Assembly: GCF_018982885.2 (NCBI RefSeq)
Contig: NZ_CP081848.1
Coordinates: 3,224,001 to 3,288,000, forward strand
Origin: Polymorphobacter megasporae
GTDB lineage: Bacteria > Pseudomonadota > Alphaproteobacteria > Sphingomonadales > Sphingomonadaceae
Length of the DNA stretch: 64,000 nucleotides
Direction of reading: 5' to 3'
Position 1 is the stretch's first letter. Each line of letters opens with the position of its first letter. The notes under the pieces were generated by a model that was not told the origin of the DNA, searched no databases, and worked only from the letters and a program-made list of their open reading frames with translations. Positions 1-8,998 of the stretch are shown one piece after another. The translations under genes and the position numbers were made by a program.

Positions 1-211
1 GTGTCACGCGCGTGCAGGTATATCGTGAAGTTTTCGAAAGCCGACATTAGGCCGTATCGGCCATAATTGGCAATATTTTCAGGATTTAGCTGTCTTCATT
101 GGCAAATACTGTATTTGGCATAGTTAAGCTTCTTTACTCGGACGGGAAAATGAGTTTAGCTGATGGTGCGCCGCGGCACGGTGGGATGCTCCGGCTAGTG
201 AAAGGGTGGTC

Positions 212-922
212 ATGCGCGTACTGCTGATCGAAGATGACAAGTTAATGGCGCGAGCCGTGACACTGATGCTAAGCGGGGTCGGCGTCGAGCACGAAACTGT
301 ATCCGAGGGAGAGGCAGCGATTGAGCTGGCTCGACTGTACGATTACGATGCGATCCTTCTCGATCTTACCCTTCCCGATGTCCATGGCTACGAAGTGCTG
401 CGGCGGATGCGGCTGGCGCGGATCACCACGCCGGTGATGATCCTGTCGGGCGATGCCGAGACAGCGACCAAGGTCAGCGGCTTCGGCTTCGGTGCCGACG
501 ACTATGTCACCAAGCCGTTCCAGCGCGACGAACTCGTTGCCCGCCTCCACGCGCTCGTCCGCCGCTCGAAGGGGCATGCGGAATCGATCATCCGCACCGG
601 CGCGATGGCGATCGACCTGTCGGCTCGCCTCGTCACCGTCGACAACCATCGTGTCGCGCTGACCGGCAAGGAATATTCGATCCTCGAACTGCTCTCGCTC
701 CGCAAGGGCATGACGTTGACCAAGGAGATGTTCCTCACGCACCTCTATGGTGGCCGCGACGAGCCCGAGCTCAAGATCATCGACGTCTTCGTCTGCAAGC
801 TCCGCAAGAAGCTGGCAACTGCGGGCGACAATGCCGCGACGTGCATCGAAACCGTGTGGGGCCGCGGCTACGCGCTGCGCGATCCCGAACGCACCGATAC
901 CGTCGTCGCGCAAGTCGCGTAA
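212..922 (+). CDS. ctrA: Cell-cycle response regulator CtrA (OmpR/PhoB type)
   Basis: DNA-binding response regulator of 236 residues. The receiver domain spans about 1-118, with the acidic pair E8-D9-D10, phospho-acceptor D51 (as in Caulobacter CtrA) and the K of the TKPF motif near 102. An OmpR-type winged helix fills about 125-230, with the family-typical stretches [17 protein letters not shown] and ETVWGRGY. In alphaproteobacteria CtrA controls cell division, replication and flagellar genes. I chose the ATG at 212, behind GAAAGGG, over the in-frame GTG at 206 because CtrA proteins begin MRVLLIEDD. The C-terminus ends in QVA, like the hydrophobic end that exposes CtrA to ClpXP. Family assignment is very firm; the exact regulon here is unknown. 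Confidence 0.95.
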   Translation: MRVLLIEDDKLMARAVTLMLSGVGVEHETVSEGEAAIELARLYDYDAILLDLTLPDVHGYEVLRRMRLARITTPVMILSGDAETATKVSGFGFGADDYVTKPFQRDELVARLHALVRRSKGHAESIIRTGAMAIDLSARLVTVDNHRVALTGKEYSILELLSLRKGMTLTKEMFLTHLYGGRDEPELKIIDVFVCKLRKKLATAGDNAATCIETVWGRGYALRDPERTDTVVAQVA

Positions 923-928
923 ATCTGG

Positions 929-1675
929 TTATTCACCCGCGTCGGAGGGCCGGCGCGGGTAAGCCAATGCGCGGAACACACCGCGTAACGTCCTGACTTC
1001 ATTGTCACTGAACGCCGGGCGCGTCAGCAGATTGCGCAATAGGCGCTTCGCGATCGCGACCCGTGTCGTCGTCCCGTAATAGCCCGCCGCTTCGAGATCG
1101 GCATCGACCGCAACGATCAATCGCTCGAGGTCGGCATGAAGCGCCGGCCCCTCATAGTTGACGAAAGCGGTCGCCGGTGTGGCATCACCCGCACGAAACC
1201 ACTCGTAAGCGTTGATCAACACCGCCTGCGCAAGGTTGAGCGAACCGAAATCCGGATTGACCGGGATCGTCAGAATCGAATGCGCCAGCGCAAGGTCGTC
1301 GGTTTCGAGCCCCGACCGTTCGGGACCGAACATCAACCCGCTCGGCTCGCGACGATCGCGCGTCTCGCTCGCCGCCTGCGCCGGGGTCACGACCGGACGC
1401 GTCAGCGCGCGATTACGCAGCGTCGTCGCATAGACGAAGTTGAGATCGGCGACCGCCGCCGCGACCGTCTCGAACACCCGCGCGTCGGCGAGCAGTTGAT
1501 CGGCGCCGCTCGCCGACGGCCCAGCGTCGGGGTTCGGCCAGCCATCACGCGGCGCGACGAGGCGTAGGTCGGTCAGCCCGAAGTTGAGCATCGCCCGCGC
1601 GCATGCCCCGATGTTCGCGCCGAGTTGCGGGCGGACGAGGATAACGGCGGGCGGCGGCGATCCGGCTGTATTCAC
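929..1675 (-). CDS. trmJ: tRNA/rRNA methyltransferase, TrmJ-like (SpoU family)
   Basis: SPOUT-class RNA 2'-O-methyltransferase of 248 residues. Motif 1 is seen as [20 protein letters not shown] (about 14-33), motif 2 as [11 protein letters not shown] (about 115-125) and motif 3 as [16 protein letters not shown] (about 136-151). TrmJ methylates the ribose of nucleotide 32 in several tRNAs using S-adenosylmethionine. The C-terminal extension of about 80 residues is usual for TrmJ. Its start overlaps the stop of the preceding nrdR by an ATGA, so the two are probably translationally coupled as the last gene of rpiB-glyA-nrdR-trmJ. Other SpoU methyltransferases of the same subfamily are the main alternative. 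Confidence 0.88.
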   Translation of the reverse strand: MNTAGSPPPAVILVRPQLGANIGACARAMLNFGLTDLRLVAPRDGWPNPDAGPSASGADQLLADARVFETVAAAVADLNFVYATTLRNRALTRPVVTPAQAASETRDRREPSGLMFGPERSGLETDDLALAHSILTIPVNPDFGSLNLAQAVLINAYEWFRAGDATPATAFVNYEGPALHADLERLIVAVDADLEAAGYYGTTTRVAIAKRLLRNLLTRPAFSDNEVRTLRGVFRALAYPRRPSDAGE

Positions 1676-2196
1676 TCCGCCTCGCCGACGAGACGCGGCA
1701 GCGGGCGTTCGATTTTGTCGGGGGCTGCCTTGTCGAGCGTGGTGTTGCCGACGCCGAGCGCGCCCGCGAAGGTTTCGAAATCGCGCGCCTCGCGAAAGTC
1801 GCGGTAAACACTGGCGAATCGAATGTACGCGACGGGATCGAGCGCCTGTAGCCCCTCCATCACCATCTCGCCGACCAACCCGACGCCGAGCTCGGCCTCA
1901 CCCGATGATTCGAGTCGCCGGACGACGCCGTTGACCAGGCGTTCGATCCGCTGCGGCTCGATCGGACGTTTGCGGCACGCGATCTCGATCGACTTTGCGA
2001 GTTTGTCGCGATCGAAAACCTCGCGCTTGCCCGACTTCTTGACGACGATCATCTCGCGCAGCTGGATGCGTTCGAAGGTGGTGAAGCGCGCCCCGCACGC
2101 GGGGCACTGGCGCCGCCGTCGGATCGCGCCGCCGTCCTCGGTCGGACGGCTATCCTTCACCTGGCTGTCGTCGTTGGCGCAGAAGGGGCAGCGCAC
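1672..2196 (-). CDS. nrdR: Transcriptional repressor NrdR
   Basis: Repressor of ribonucleotide reductase genes, 174 residues. The N-terminal zinc ribbon uses C3, C6, C31 and C34, followed by an ATP-cone domain (about 49-139) that senses ATP/dATP. The family is normally 150-160 residues; this one has a tail of roughly 20 extra residues of low conservation. It lies six bases behind glyA and overlaps trmJ by four bases. The glyA-nrdR link is widespread in alphaproteobacteria and joins one-carbon supply to dNTP control. Confidence 0.95.
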   Translation of the reverse strand: MRCPFCANDDSQVKDSRPTEDGGAIRRRRQCPACGARFTTFERIQLREMIVVKKSGKREVFDRDKLAKSIEIACRKRPIEPQRIERLVNGVVRRLESSGEAELGVGLVGEMVMEGLQALDPVAYIRFASVYRDFREARDFETFAGALGVGNTTLDKAAPDKIERPLPRLVGEAE

Positions 2197-2202
2197 GACC
2201 TG

Positions 2203-3525
2203 TTACGCCGCCGGATAGATCGGGAAGCGCGCGCACAACGCCCGGACGCGGACGTTGACCGCTGCCTCGACCGCGTGGTTGCCGCCTTCGCCGTTCGCCG
2301 CAAGTCCGTCTAAAACATCGGCAATCATGTCGCCGATCGCGCCGAACTCTGCGACGCCGAAGCCGCGGGTTGTGCCGGCGGGGGAGCCGACGCGGATACC
2401 GCTCGTCTTGGTCGGTGGCAGCGGATCGAACGGGATGCCGTTCTTGTTGCACGTTATGCCCGCGCGCTCGAGTGCTTCGTCGGCATCTTTACCGGTGAGG
2501 TTCTTCGGGCTGAGATCGATCAGCGCCAGATGCGTGTCGGTCCCCCCCGCGACGACGGCACAGCCGCGCGCGACGAGCTTCGCCGCGAGAACCTGCGCGT
2601 TGGTCACGACGGCGCGGGCGTAGTCCTTGAATTCAGGGCGCAAAGCCTCTCCGAATGCAACCGCCTTGGCGGCGATAACATGCATCAGCGGACCACCCTG
2701 CATCCCCGGGAACACCGCCGAATTGAACTTCTTGCCGAGGTCGACGTCGTTCGATAGGATCATCCCCCCACGCGGCCCACGCAACGTCTTGTGGGTTGTC
2801 GTTGTAACCACATGGGCGTGCGGCAACGGGCTCGGGTGGATGCCGGCGGCGACGAGACCGGCGAAGTGCGCCATGTCTACCATTAGTAGTGCCCCGACCG
2901 AATCGGCGATCGCGCGGAATCGAGCAAAATCGATCACCCGCGGATACGCCGAACCGCCCGCGATGATCAGCTTCGGCCGATGCTTTTCGGCGAGTTCTGC
3001 GACCGCGTCATAGTCGATCAGATGGTCTTCCCGGCGCACGCCGTACTGGACCGCGTTGAACCATTTGCCCGACATCGACGGCGCCGCGCCGTGGGTCAGG
3101 TGCCCGCCGGCGTCGAGCGACATGCCGAGAATCGTCTCGCCCGGCTTGACCAGCGCGAGCATCACCGCGCCGTTCGCCTGTGCGCCCGAATGCGGCTGGA
3201 CGTTGGCATAGGCGCAATCGAACAGCGCCTTGGCGCGGTCGATCGCCAGCGTCTCGACAATATCCGATGGCGCGCAGCCCTGGTAATAGCGCTTGCCCGG
3301 ATAGCCCTCGGCGTACTTGTTGGTGAAAATCGACCCTTGCGCATCGAGCACGGCGCGGCTGACGATGTTCTCCGACGCGATCAGCTCGATCTGATTCTGC
3401 TGCCGGTCGAGCTCCATCGCGATCGCGCGGGCAATCTCGCCCTCGACCGGATCGCTAAAGAATCCTTCGTAACCAGCGACTTGCGGAGCAACTTGGGCAG
3501 GGGTGCGGACGGCGGCGGGGCTCAT
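2203..3525 (-). CDS. glyA: Serine hydroxymethyltransferase
   Basis: PLP enzyme of 440 residues that interconverts serine and glycine with transfer of a one-carbon unit to tetrahydrofolate, in the cytoplasm. The PLP-binding lysine is K246 within [16 protein letters not shown]. Other conserved parts are [11 protein letters not shown] near 43-53 and [14 protein letters not shown] near 71-84. Length is normal. The ATG overlaps the stop of rpiB by four bases, so it is second in the rpiB-glyA-nrdR-trmJ operon. There is no reason to suspect an alternative function. Confidence 0.97.
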   Translation of the reverse strand: MSPAAVRTPAQVAPQVAGYEGFFSDPVEGEIARAIAMELDRQQNQIELIASENIVSRAVLDAQGSIFTNKYAEGYPGKRYYQGCAPSDIVETLAIDRAKALFDCAYANVQPHSGAQANGAVMLALVKPGETILGMSLDAGGHLTHGAAPSMSGKWFNAVQYGVRREDHLIDYDAVAELAEKHRPKLIIAGGSAYPRVIDFARFRAIADSVGALLMVDMAHFAGLVAAGIHPSPLPHAHVVTTTTHKTLRGPRGGMILSNDVDLGKKFNSAVFPGMQGGPLMHVIAAKAVAFGEALRPEFKDYARAVVTNAQVLAAKLVARGCAVVAGGTDTHLALIDLSPKNLTGKDADEALERAGITCNKNGIPFDPLPPTKTSGIRVGSPAGTTRGFGVAEFGAIGDMIADVLDGLAANGEGGNHAVEAAVNVRVRALCARFPIYPAA

Positions 3526-3983
3526 TCGGCGGCCTCTTCATAGACGGGCTGCGACAGTTTGGCGACGCGGTCGGCGTGACGCCCGCCGCCGTAGCTCGTG
3601 CTGAGAAACTGGCGGACGCAGTCGCGCGCGACCTCGATGCCGACAATCCGGCTGCCGAGCGCCATGACGTTCGCGTCGTTATGCTCGCGCGCCAGTCGCG
3701 CCATCAGCCCGCTCGTGCACAAGGCCGCGCGGACGCCGGGGTCGCGGTTGGCGGCGATCGTCATGCCGATGCCGGTGCCGCAAACGAGGATGCCGCGCGC
3801 CGCATCGCCGCGCGTGACCGCGCGACCGACCGCGAAACCGAAGTCGGGATAGTCGACCGACACCTCGCTGTTGGTACCGAGGTCGAGGACGTCGTAACCC
3901 ATCTTGCCGAGGTCGGCGGCGAGGACCGCCTTCATCGCGAAGCCGGCATGATCGGCACCGATGGCAATAATTTCACGCGGCAT
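3522..3983 (-). CDS. rpiB: Ribose-5-phosphate isomerase B
   Basis: Isomerase of the pentose phosphate pathway (ribose 5-phosphate to ribulose 5-phosphate), 153 residues, RpiB/LacAB fold. Conserved sites seen are [10 protein letters not shown] (9-18), the catalytic cysteine C68 in CGTGIGM, the anion hole GTGIG, and GGRHADRV near the C-terminus that binds phosphate. First gene of rpiB-glyA-nrdR-trmJ. The 215 bases between it and the luxR start, on the other strand, must hold both promoters; no clear -35/-10 could be assigned. Confidence 0.93.
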   Translation of the reverse strand: MPREIIAIGADHAGFAMKAVLAADLGKMGYDVLDLGTNSEVSVDYPDFGFAVGRAVTRGDAARGILVCGTGIGMTIAANRDPGVRAALCTSGLMARLAREHNDANVMALGSRIVGIEVARDCVRQFLSTSYGGGRHADRVAKLSQPVYEEAAE

Positions 3984-4198
3984 GTCTTCGCCCGGTTGCT
4001 GAAAGGGAGCCTACCATATCTAGTATCGAGCGGCGAATGGCAAAGTGAAACTCGGTTATCCTGACCGCCGCGCGCACATCGCCCGCACATCGATGTAACA
4101 CCGGCCGCGCGACGCCGCCGCGTCGGCGCGCCAGGCAATCACCGTCGCCGATCACGAGCGCGGCCAGCTTGACCGTCGCGGTCGGTCGGTTAGGATCG

Positions 4199-4942
4199 AT
4201 GCACCAGTATTTAAGGGGCGGCTTGAGCCAATACGACGCCTCTGCTTTTAACACGGAACTGCGTCGGCTCGGATCCCCTGCGGCGTGCGCGTCACTGTTT
4301 CGCGTGGCGATCCAGCCGCACGGCCTCGACACTTTCGCCTGTGGCGAGGTCGACCTCGCCGATCGCGACCGTACAGTCTTCTACATCATCGACTGGCCCG
4401 ATGCGTGGACGCGCTTCTATGTCGGAACCGGGATGATCGACCGCGATCCGCTGGTCGACGCGCTCGCTACCCGCCGCGACCCGTTTACATGGACAGACCT
4501 TCGCGCCGACCGGGCGTTGGCGCGTGCCGGCGGCGCGGCGCTCGACGCGGCAGCGGCAGCGGGGTGGGTCGACGGCCTCGTCGTGCCGTTGCCGACGGTC
4601 GGAACGCGCGCCGGGCTCGTCAGCATGGTCGGGCACCGCGAGATCGCCGACCCGGCCCTCCGCGCCTACCTCTGCCTGATCGCGACTTGCCTCCAAAGCT
4701 ACGTCCGGACACTCGTCGCGAAACACGGCTTCGCCATGCCGCCGATGGGCCTAACCGAGCGGGAGATTGCCAGCTTGCGGCTTGTCGCCCGGGGCAAATC
4801 GGACGCCGCGATCGCGAGCGAGCTCGGCGTCGCGGTATCGACCGCGCACGAGTTCGTCGAGAAAGCAAAACGACGGCTGAAGGCGCGGACGCGAGCTGAA
4901 ATGGTCGCGACGGCGGCGTCGTTCGGCATCATCGACATTTGA
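4199..4942 (+). CDS. LuxR-type regulator with autoinducer-binding domain (solo)
   Basis: 247 residues. The N-terminal autoinducer-binding domain (about 10-165) keeps the acyl-homoserine-lactone pocket pattern: DWPDAW (W66, W70), Y74, DRDPL (D81, D83) and W98. The C-terminal GerE/LuxR helix-turn-helix is at 184-245, starting LTEREIASLRLVARGKSD. I chose the ATG at 4199, which has TAGGAT eight bases upstream, over a TTG at 4169. No LuxI-type synthase is present anywhere in the window, so it is a LuxR solo here. It reads toward the PEP-CTERM gene 116 bases downstream. Whether it binds an AHL or another ligand cannot be told. Confidence 0.85.
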   Translation: MHQYLRGGLSQYDASAFNTELRRLGSPAACASLFRVAIQPHGLDTFACGEVDLADRDRTVFYIIDWPDAWTRFYVGTGMIDRDPLVDALATRRDPFTWTDLRADRALARAGGAALDAAAAAGWVDGLVVPLPTVGTRAGLVSMVGHREIADPALRAYLCLIATCLQSYVRTLVAKHGFAMPPMGLTEREIASLRLVARGKSDAAIASELGVAVSTAHEFVEKAKRRLKARTRAEMVATAASFGIIDI

Positions 4943-4978
4943 AAGGTCAGTCAAAAAGGTAAACATGACATTAACGTT

Positions 4979-4998
4979 AACCCTCTGATCGGAGGGTT
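4979..4998. other. Small hairpin between luxR and the PEP-CTERM gene
   Basis: A 7-bp perfect stem (AACCCTC/GAGGGTT) with a 6-base loop, directly after the palindrome TTAACGTTAA. There is no T-run, so it is not a convincing terminator. It could mark an operator or a 5' leader structure. Confidence 0.3.
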
Positions 4999-5058
4999 CC
5001 AGCTATCGGACGGGGCCAATAGGGTCGACGAAGATCAGCCTCACCAGGGAATTATCCG

Positions 5059-5892
5059 ATGTCTCGCCTCCGCAAGTCGCTCGCCATCGGTCTCTCGGTC
5101 CTTGCCCTCACCGTCGCAGCGAACGCCGGTGCCGCGACGCTCAAGGCGAGCTACTTCTTCGACAACACGCTCGCATCGTCGACCGCCGGCGCACCCGACC
5201 TCGTCGCGATCGACCCGTCGGGGACGAGCGGCTTCGTCACCGACACCGTCTACGGCAATTCGCGGCAGGTGTTTCATGTCGGCGGGACCAACGCCAACGC
5301 CGATCAGGGCGGCCTCGCGTTCAACAGCACCGGCCTACTGACGAGCGACAGCTACTCGGTCGCGCTGACCTTCGAGTTCTTCGACCGCGCCAGCGCGTGG
5401 CGACGGATCCTCGACGTCACCAACCGGACTTCGGACGCAGGTTTCTACGTCGACCCGGGCAATCAACTCGATGTCTATCCAATCAGCGGCAGCAGCGTCG
5501 CCTTCACCAATGACGTCTATCGCAACGTCGCGCTGACCGTCGGTCCCGCGGGCCCGAACAACGTCACCGGCTATATCGACGGCATCGGATCGTTCACGAC
5601 GACGACGAACACACTCGATTTGCTACCGGGCGGGCTGATCAACTTGTTCATCGACAACAATATGGGCGGCGGCCAAGGCGAGTGGTCGACTGCGAACATC
5701 GCTTCGGCGCGCTTCTACGACGGCGTCCTGACCGCTGCCGAAGTCGGCGCGATCAACCACGATCCCGTGACGCCGCCCCCGGTCGGCGGCGTGCCCGAGC
5801 CGGCGTCATGGGCGATGATGCTGGTCGGCTTCGGGTCGATCGGAACGGTGCTGCGGCGGCGGACGATGACGGCCCCCGCCATCACTGCGTGA
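5059..5892 (+). CDS. PEP-CTERM-anchored LamG-domain exoprotein
   Basis: 277 residues, exported. A signal peptide occupies 1-26, with a basic start and a hydrophobic core ending ANAGA. A LamG/concanavalin A-like beta-sandwich domain covers about 30-232, recognised from YFFDNTL, a mid GYIDG and RFYDGVLTAAEVGAI. The C-terminal PEPxxWA sorting signal has VPEPASWA at 245-252, a hydrophobic helix, then RRR at 266-268. Such tails are cut by an exosortase and the protein is delivered to the surface or extracellular matrix. No exosortase is in the window. The start has AGGGA seven bases upstream. It lies just after the LuxR solo. The carbohydrate or protein ligand is unknown. Confidence 0.88.
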   Translation: MSRLRKSLAIGLSVLALTVAANAGAATLKASYFFDNTLASSTAGAPDLVAIDPSGTSGFVTDTVYGNSRQVFHVGGTNANADQGGLAFNSTGLLTSDSYSVALTFEFFDRASAWRRILDVTNRTSDAGFYVDPGNQLDVYPISGSSVAFTNDVYRNVALTVGPAGPNNVTGYIDGIGSFTTTTNTLDLLPGGLINLFIDNNMGGGQGEWSTANIASARFYDGVLTAAEVGAINHDPVTPPPVGGVPEPASWAMMLVGFGSIGTVLRRRTMTAPAITA

Positions 5893-5958
5893 GGTAACGA
5901 ATCCGGCGATCGGGATAACCGGTCGCGGTAACGAGCGGGTGGGCAAGCGAGCGGGCGG

Positions 5959-5997
5959 CGGGCGCGCGATTCCTGGGGGATAGGGATCGCGCGCCCG
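5959..5997 (+). terminator. Hairpin after the LamG PEP-CTERM gene
   Basis: A 12-bp perfect GC-rich stem (CGGGCGCGCGAT/ATCGCGCGCCCG) with a 15-base loop lies 67 bases after the stop, followed only by a weak TTT. It is a plausible intrinsic terminator, but the missing T-tract lowers confidence. Confidence 0.4.
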
Positions 5998-6095
5998 GAC
6001 GCCGTTTGTCGTGCACGTCATTTGGGCTTTACGGGCCGACCAACTTCTTCGAACACAGTCGTCATCCGTGTCTCAAGCCGACACTCCTGCATTAC

Positions 6096-6174
6096 GCTGT
6101 CGTCCCCGCGAAACCGGAGACCTCAGTCCTGCAGTCTCATTGACTTTTGGTCCAGTTTTCGCGGGAATGACAGC
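6096..6174. repeat. Palindromic repeat, copy 1 (degenerate)
   Basis: Imperfect inverted repeat. The left arm begins GCTGTCGTCCCCGCGAAA and the right arm ends TTTTCGCGGGAATGACAGC, about 33 bases each, around a short centre. It belongs to the same family as the copies at 16647, 26783, 40121 and 49308, and is the most diverged of them. Confidence 0.7.
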
Positions 6175-6460
6175 ACTCTGCGGAGGGCAGATCTGTGCGA
6201 AGGGGCGCCGTTCTGCGGAATAGTGGTGGTCGCAACAAAGGACGGCCGCGCACGTCGTGGCGATGCGCCCCGCGGCGACGGTAAATTGATCATCCGGGCA
6301 TAAGCGCGGGCGGACCGGGGCGAACAGATCGTCATACCGGCTAAGGCCGAAGCCCATCTTCGAGCGCAACGCGGGATTCTATACGTGGCTCGACGTTAGT
6401 CCTGACGTTCGCCGAGATGCCGGTCTGTCTTTGCGTACAGCGGACTATCTGCTCAGCCGC

Positions 6461-7021
6461 CTAGTGAAGGCGGCGGTCGAGCTCGCTGATCGCGGCGCTG
6501 GTCAACCGCGCGGCTTCGGCCGGGTCGTCGTGCGCGACGATGATGCGCCGCGCCGCCGCAGTGGCGAAGTCGACGGCCTGCGCGCGGACCGAGGCTTCGG
6601 CGGCGCGTTCGGCAGCGGCGATCTTGGTCTCGGCCATCGCGGTGCGGCGGGCGATCACCGCTTCGGCCTGGCGCTGCGCGTCGGCGACGATCGCCGCGGC
6701 TTCGGTCTTCGCGGTCGACAGGATATGCTCGGCGTCGTGGCTCACGGTTTCGGCCTTCGCCTTGTACCCGGCGAGCAGCGCCTCGGCCTCGGCGCGCAGA
6801 CGCTTGGCTTCGTCGAGGTCGGCGCGGACCTTGGTCGCGCGCCCGTCGAGCGCCTCGGCGATCATCTTCGGAACTTTGACGTAGAGCAAAAGGCCGACGA
6901 AAATCACGAAGGCGATCGCGATATAGCCCTCGGCATTGAGCCCGAGCCACTTCAACTCGTGCGGCTGTTCGGTGCCGCCGGTGGTGGCGGCGCCGGCGAT
7001 TTCGGGGACGGGTTCGGCCAT
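6461..7021 (-). CDS. atpF: ATP synthase F0 subunit b
   Basis: 186 residues. An N-terminal membrane helix (about 29-50, IAIAFVIFVGLLLYVKV) is followed by a long Ala/Glu/Arg-rich helix that forms the peripheral stalk linking F0 to F1. It is the last gene of atpI-atpB-atpE-atpF'-atpF. A leading 28-residue Glu/Pro/Thr-rich segment is typical of alphaproteobacterial b. Which of the two stalk genes is b and which is b' is inferred from order and length only. The F1 genes are not in the window. Confidence 0.9.
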   Translation of the reverse strand: MAEPVPEIAGAATTGGTEQPHELKWLGLNAEGYIAIAFVIFVGLLLYVKVPKMIAEALDGRATKVRADLDEAKRLRAEAEALLAGYKAKAETVSHDAEHILSTAKTEAAAIVADAQRQAEAVIARRTAMAETKIAAAERAAEASVRAQAVDFATAAARRIIVAHDDPAEAARLTSAAISELDRRLH

Positions 7022-7032
7022 TCTGGTGATCC

Positions 7033-7512
7033 TTACGCCGCGACCGCAGCAACGGTAGCAGCGACTTCGTCGGCAGCCGGACGGCGTCCGGTCAGACGCT
7101 CGACGATGTCGGCGGTCGCGTCTTCGGCAACGACGCGGAGGTTAGCGAGCGCCTCGCCCTTCGCGGCTTCGATGCGCGCGGCGGCACCGGCGGTCTTGGC
7201 TGCAAGCTCGGCCTCGACCGCCTTGAGCTTCGCCGCAGTCTCGCCCGACGTCGCCGTCTTGGCGTCACCAGCGAGCTTCATCGCCGCTGCGCGCGCGGTC
7301 GCCAGCGTCGCCTCATATTCGGCGATCACCGCGCCCGCGCTCGATTTCGCCATCTCGGCATGGTTGAGATCGTCGCCGATCACCCCGGCGCGGTTGAGCG
7401 CGACGCGCTCGACCTTGGGCAGCGACGCGCGGACGATCAGGTACAGGATTGCGAACACCGCGATCAGCCACGCGATCTGCGGAACCGCGACCGAAGGATC
7501 AAATTGAGGCAT
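7033..7512 (-). CDS. atpG: ATP synthase F0 subunit b'
   Basis: 159 residues. Opens MPQFDPSVAVPQIAWLIAVF, the b'-type start, with a membrane helix at about 11-30, then a long charged coiled-coil of Ala, Lys and Glu. It pairs with subunit b as a heterodimeric stator, as in photosynthetic bacteria and other alphaproteobacteria. It lies 27 bases after atpE and 11 bases before atpF. Often labelled atpF2 or atpF'. Confidence 0.88.
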   Translation of the reverse strand: MPQFDPSVAVPQIAWLIAVFAILYLIVRASLPKVERVALNRAGVIGDDLNHAEMAKSSAGAVIAEYEATLATARAAAMKLAGDAKTATSGETAAKLKAVEAELAAKTAGAAARIEAAKGEALANLRVVAEDATADIVERLTGRRPAADEVAATVAAVAA

Positions 7513-7539
7513 TCCGCCCTCCCCTCGTGATCGCTGGTC

Positions 7540-7767
7540 TTAGACGACGAACAGCAGGATCAGCGCGACGAGGAACGAGAAGATGCCGAGCGCTTCGGTC
7601 ACGGCGAAGCCGAACAGCAGGTTCGGGCGCTGCGAGTTAGCGGCGGCGGGGTTACGGAGCGCGCCCTGGAGGAACAGGCCGAAGATGATGCCAACGCCCA
7701 ATGCGGCGAGACCCATCCCGAAAGTGGCGATGCCGGCTCCGATGAGCTTGGCTGCGGTTGCGTCCAT
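7540..7767 (-). CDS. atpE: ATP synthase F0 subunit c
   Basis: 75-residue proteolipid forming the rotor ring. Two membrane helices (about 9-33 and 51-75) flank the polar loop RNP at 38-40. The proton-carrying carboxylate is E58 in [10 protein letters not shown]. Length and the second-helix Glu are standard for an H+-driven ring. The frame extends 16 codons further upstream, but those residues are polar and would spoil the N-terminus; [12 protein letters not shown] is the usual start. Confidence 0.95.
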   Translation of the reverse strand: MDATAAKLIGAGIATFGMGLAALGVGIIFGLFLQGALRNPAAANSQRPNLLFGFAVTEALGIFSFLVALILLFVV

Positions 7768-7777
7768 ATTCAGTCCC

Positions 7778-8533
7778 TTAGTGCGAGAGGTTGATCGAGT
7801 CGTTGAGGTAGACACACGTCAGCAGCGCGAAGACATACGCCTGCACGACCGCGACGAGCAATTCGAGAGCATACAGCGCGACGTTCATCACCAGCGGCAG
7901 GATGCCGAGCAGCCAGAAAGCGCCGCCGGCTAGACCGAGGCTGACGATGAAGCCGGCGAACACCTGGAGCAGGATGTGCCCCGCGGTCATGTTGGCGAAC
8001 AGGCGGACCGACAGCGTCAGCGGCCGCGACACGAACGAGATCAGTTCGATCAGGACGATCAGCGGCAGCAGGATGACGGGGGTCTGCGGCGGCACGAACA
8101 GCTCGAAGAAATGCAGCCCGTGCTTGGCGAAGCCGATGCCGACGCACAGCAGGAAGATGAACGCGGCGAACGCGAAGGTCACCCAGATGTGGCTGGTGAC
8201 AGCAAAGGCGAACGGCAACAATCCGAGGATGTTGGCAAACAGGATGAAGACGAACAACGCGAAGATGAAGGGCACATAGGCGCGACCCTTGTTGCCGATA
8301 TTCTCGTCGACCATGCCGACGACGAATTCGTGGACCATCTCGACCGCCGACTGCCAGCGCCCGGGAACGAGCGTCGCGCGGCGCATGCCGAGCGTCAGGA
8401 ACGCCCACACGCCGACCAGCGTGATCAGCATGAACAGCGACGCGTTGGTGAACGACACGTCGTAGCCGAGCGTCGTCGCCGGAACCATCCGGTGGATTTC
8501 AAACTGTTCGAGCTGCGGACGGACCAACTTCAA
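7778..8533 (-). CDS. atpB: ATP synthase F0 subunit a
   Basis: 251 residues, about six membrane helices. The essential arginine lies in [15 protein letters not shown], the helix facing the c-ring. Also seen is [15 protein letters not shown] in the cytoplasmic loop and the C-terminal [14 protein letters not shown]. It forms the proton half-channels. The ATG overlaps the atpI stop by four bases and atpE follows after 10 bases. Confidence 0.96.
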   Translation of the reverse strand: MKLVRPQLEQFEIHRMVPATTLGYDVSFTNASLFMLITLVGVWAFLTLGMRRATLVPGRWQSAVEMVHEFVVGMVDENIGNKGRAYVPFIFALFVFILFANILGLLPFAFAVTSHIWVTFAFAAFIFLLCVGIGFAKHGLHFFELFVPPQTPVILLPLIVLIELISFVSRPLTLSVRLFANMTAGHILLQVFAGFIVSLGLAGGAFWLLGILPLVMNVALYALELLVAVVQAYVFALLTCVYLNDSINLSH

Positions 8534-8871
8534 TCCTCGACTTCATCTGGGACCGATGGGGGGATCGGTTGTGCATCGACCAGTTTCTGCTCGGCACCAA
8601 CCGCGCGAAACAGACTGATGAACCCCGCTGCCAGCCCCAGCAGCATGAACAACAGCAACAACCACGGCTTGGTGCCCAACCATTTGTCGAGCTGCCAGCC
8701 GATGGCGCTGCCAACGACAGTCGTGATCACGATTTCCAGTGCAAAGCGGAAACCCTGACCCATGGCTCCACTCGCCACCCGCATCGGGTCCACCGGGTTA
8801 TGCCGCGCCTTGGCCTCGGCCAGGCGAGCTTCGAGAGACTCGAGCTCGTCGGTCGGACGCGGGCGGCTCAC
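8530..8871 (-). CDS. atpI: ATP synthase assembly/accessory protein AtpI
   Basis: 113 residues with two membrane helices (about 45-65 and 70-90) and the glycine-rich first helix usual in AtpI. The N-terminus carries a charged helix (ELESLEARLAEAKARH). AtpI assists c-ring assembly or magnesium supply in other bacteria; the role here is inferred. It is the first gene of the F0 operon and is coupled to atpB by an ATGA overlap. Confidence 0.85.
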   Translation of the reverse strand: MSRPRPTDELESLEARLAEAKARHNPVDPMRVASGAMGQGFRFALEIVITTVVGSAIGWQLDKWLGTKPWLLLLFMLLGLAAGFISLFRAVGAEQKLVDAQPIPPSVPDEVED

Positions 8872-8998
8872 CGGGTTTCCTCTGACGGATGGCGGGAATA
8901 GCCCCGCACAGCCCCGCCGGTTGCCCGCCGAAGCCCGGTCCGTCTAGGGATGGGGGGTTGGAGTGTCAACCTTTTGCCCTTTTCCCCAGCCCGGCCGC

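Larger units (their letters stand above)
5893..6460. other. 568-bp intergenic region between two converging genes
   Basis: It holds the hairpin at 5959-5997 and a palindromic repeat at 6096-6174. The remaining ~290 bases (6175-6460) contain no supported gene, tRNA or other RNA that I can recognise. Short open frames here overlap the palindrome and have no ribosome-binding sites. Confidence 0.6.

Noticed and set aside
70-125. Three TTGGCA words upstream of ctrA as sigma-54 -24 elements
   Set aside because: None has TTGC at the -12 distance.
125-145. Possible CtrA box upstream of ctrA (TTAAGCTTCTTTACT)
   Set aside because: Second half does not match TTAAC at the required seven-base spacing; not strong enough for an autoregulation claim.
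1-205. An upstream gene end or RNA gene before ctrA
   Set aside because: AT-richer leader sequence with no open frame or RNA fold that I can support; it is most simply the ctrA promoter region.
4970-4980. TTAACGTTAA palindrome as a lux box
   Set aside because: Too short and unlike the 18-20 base lux-type dyads; kept only as a comment in the LuxR finding.
6175-6460. Small protein genes in the gap before atpF
   Set aside because: Frames are short, cross the palindrome, and lack ribosome-binding sites.
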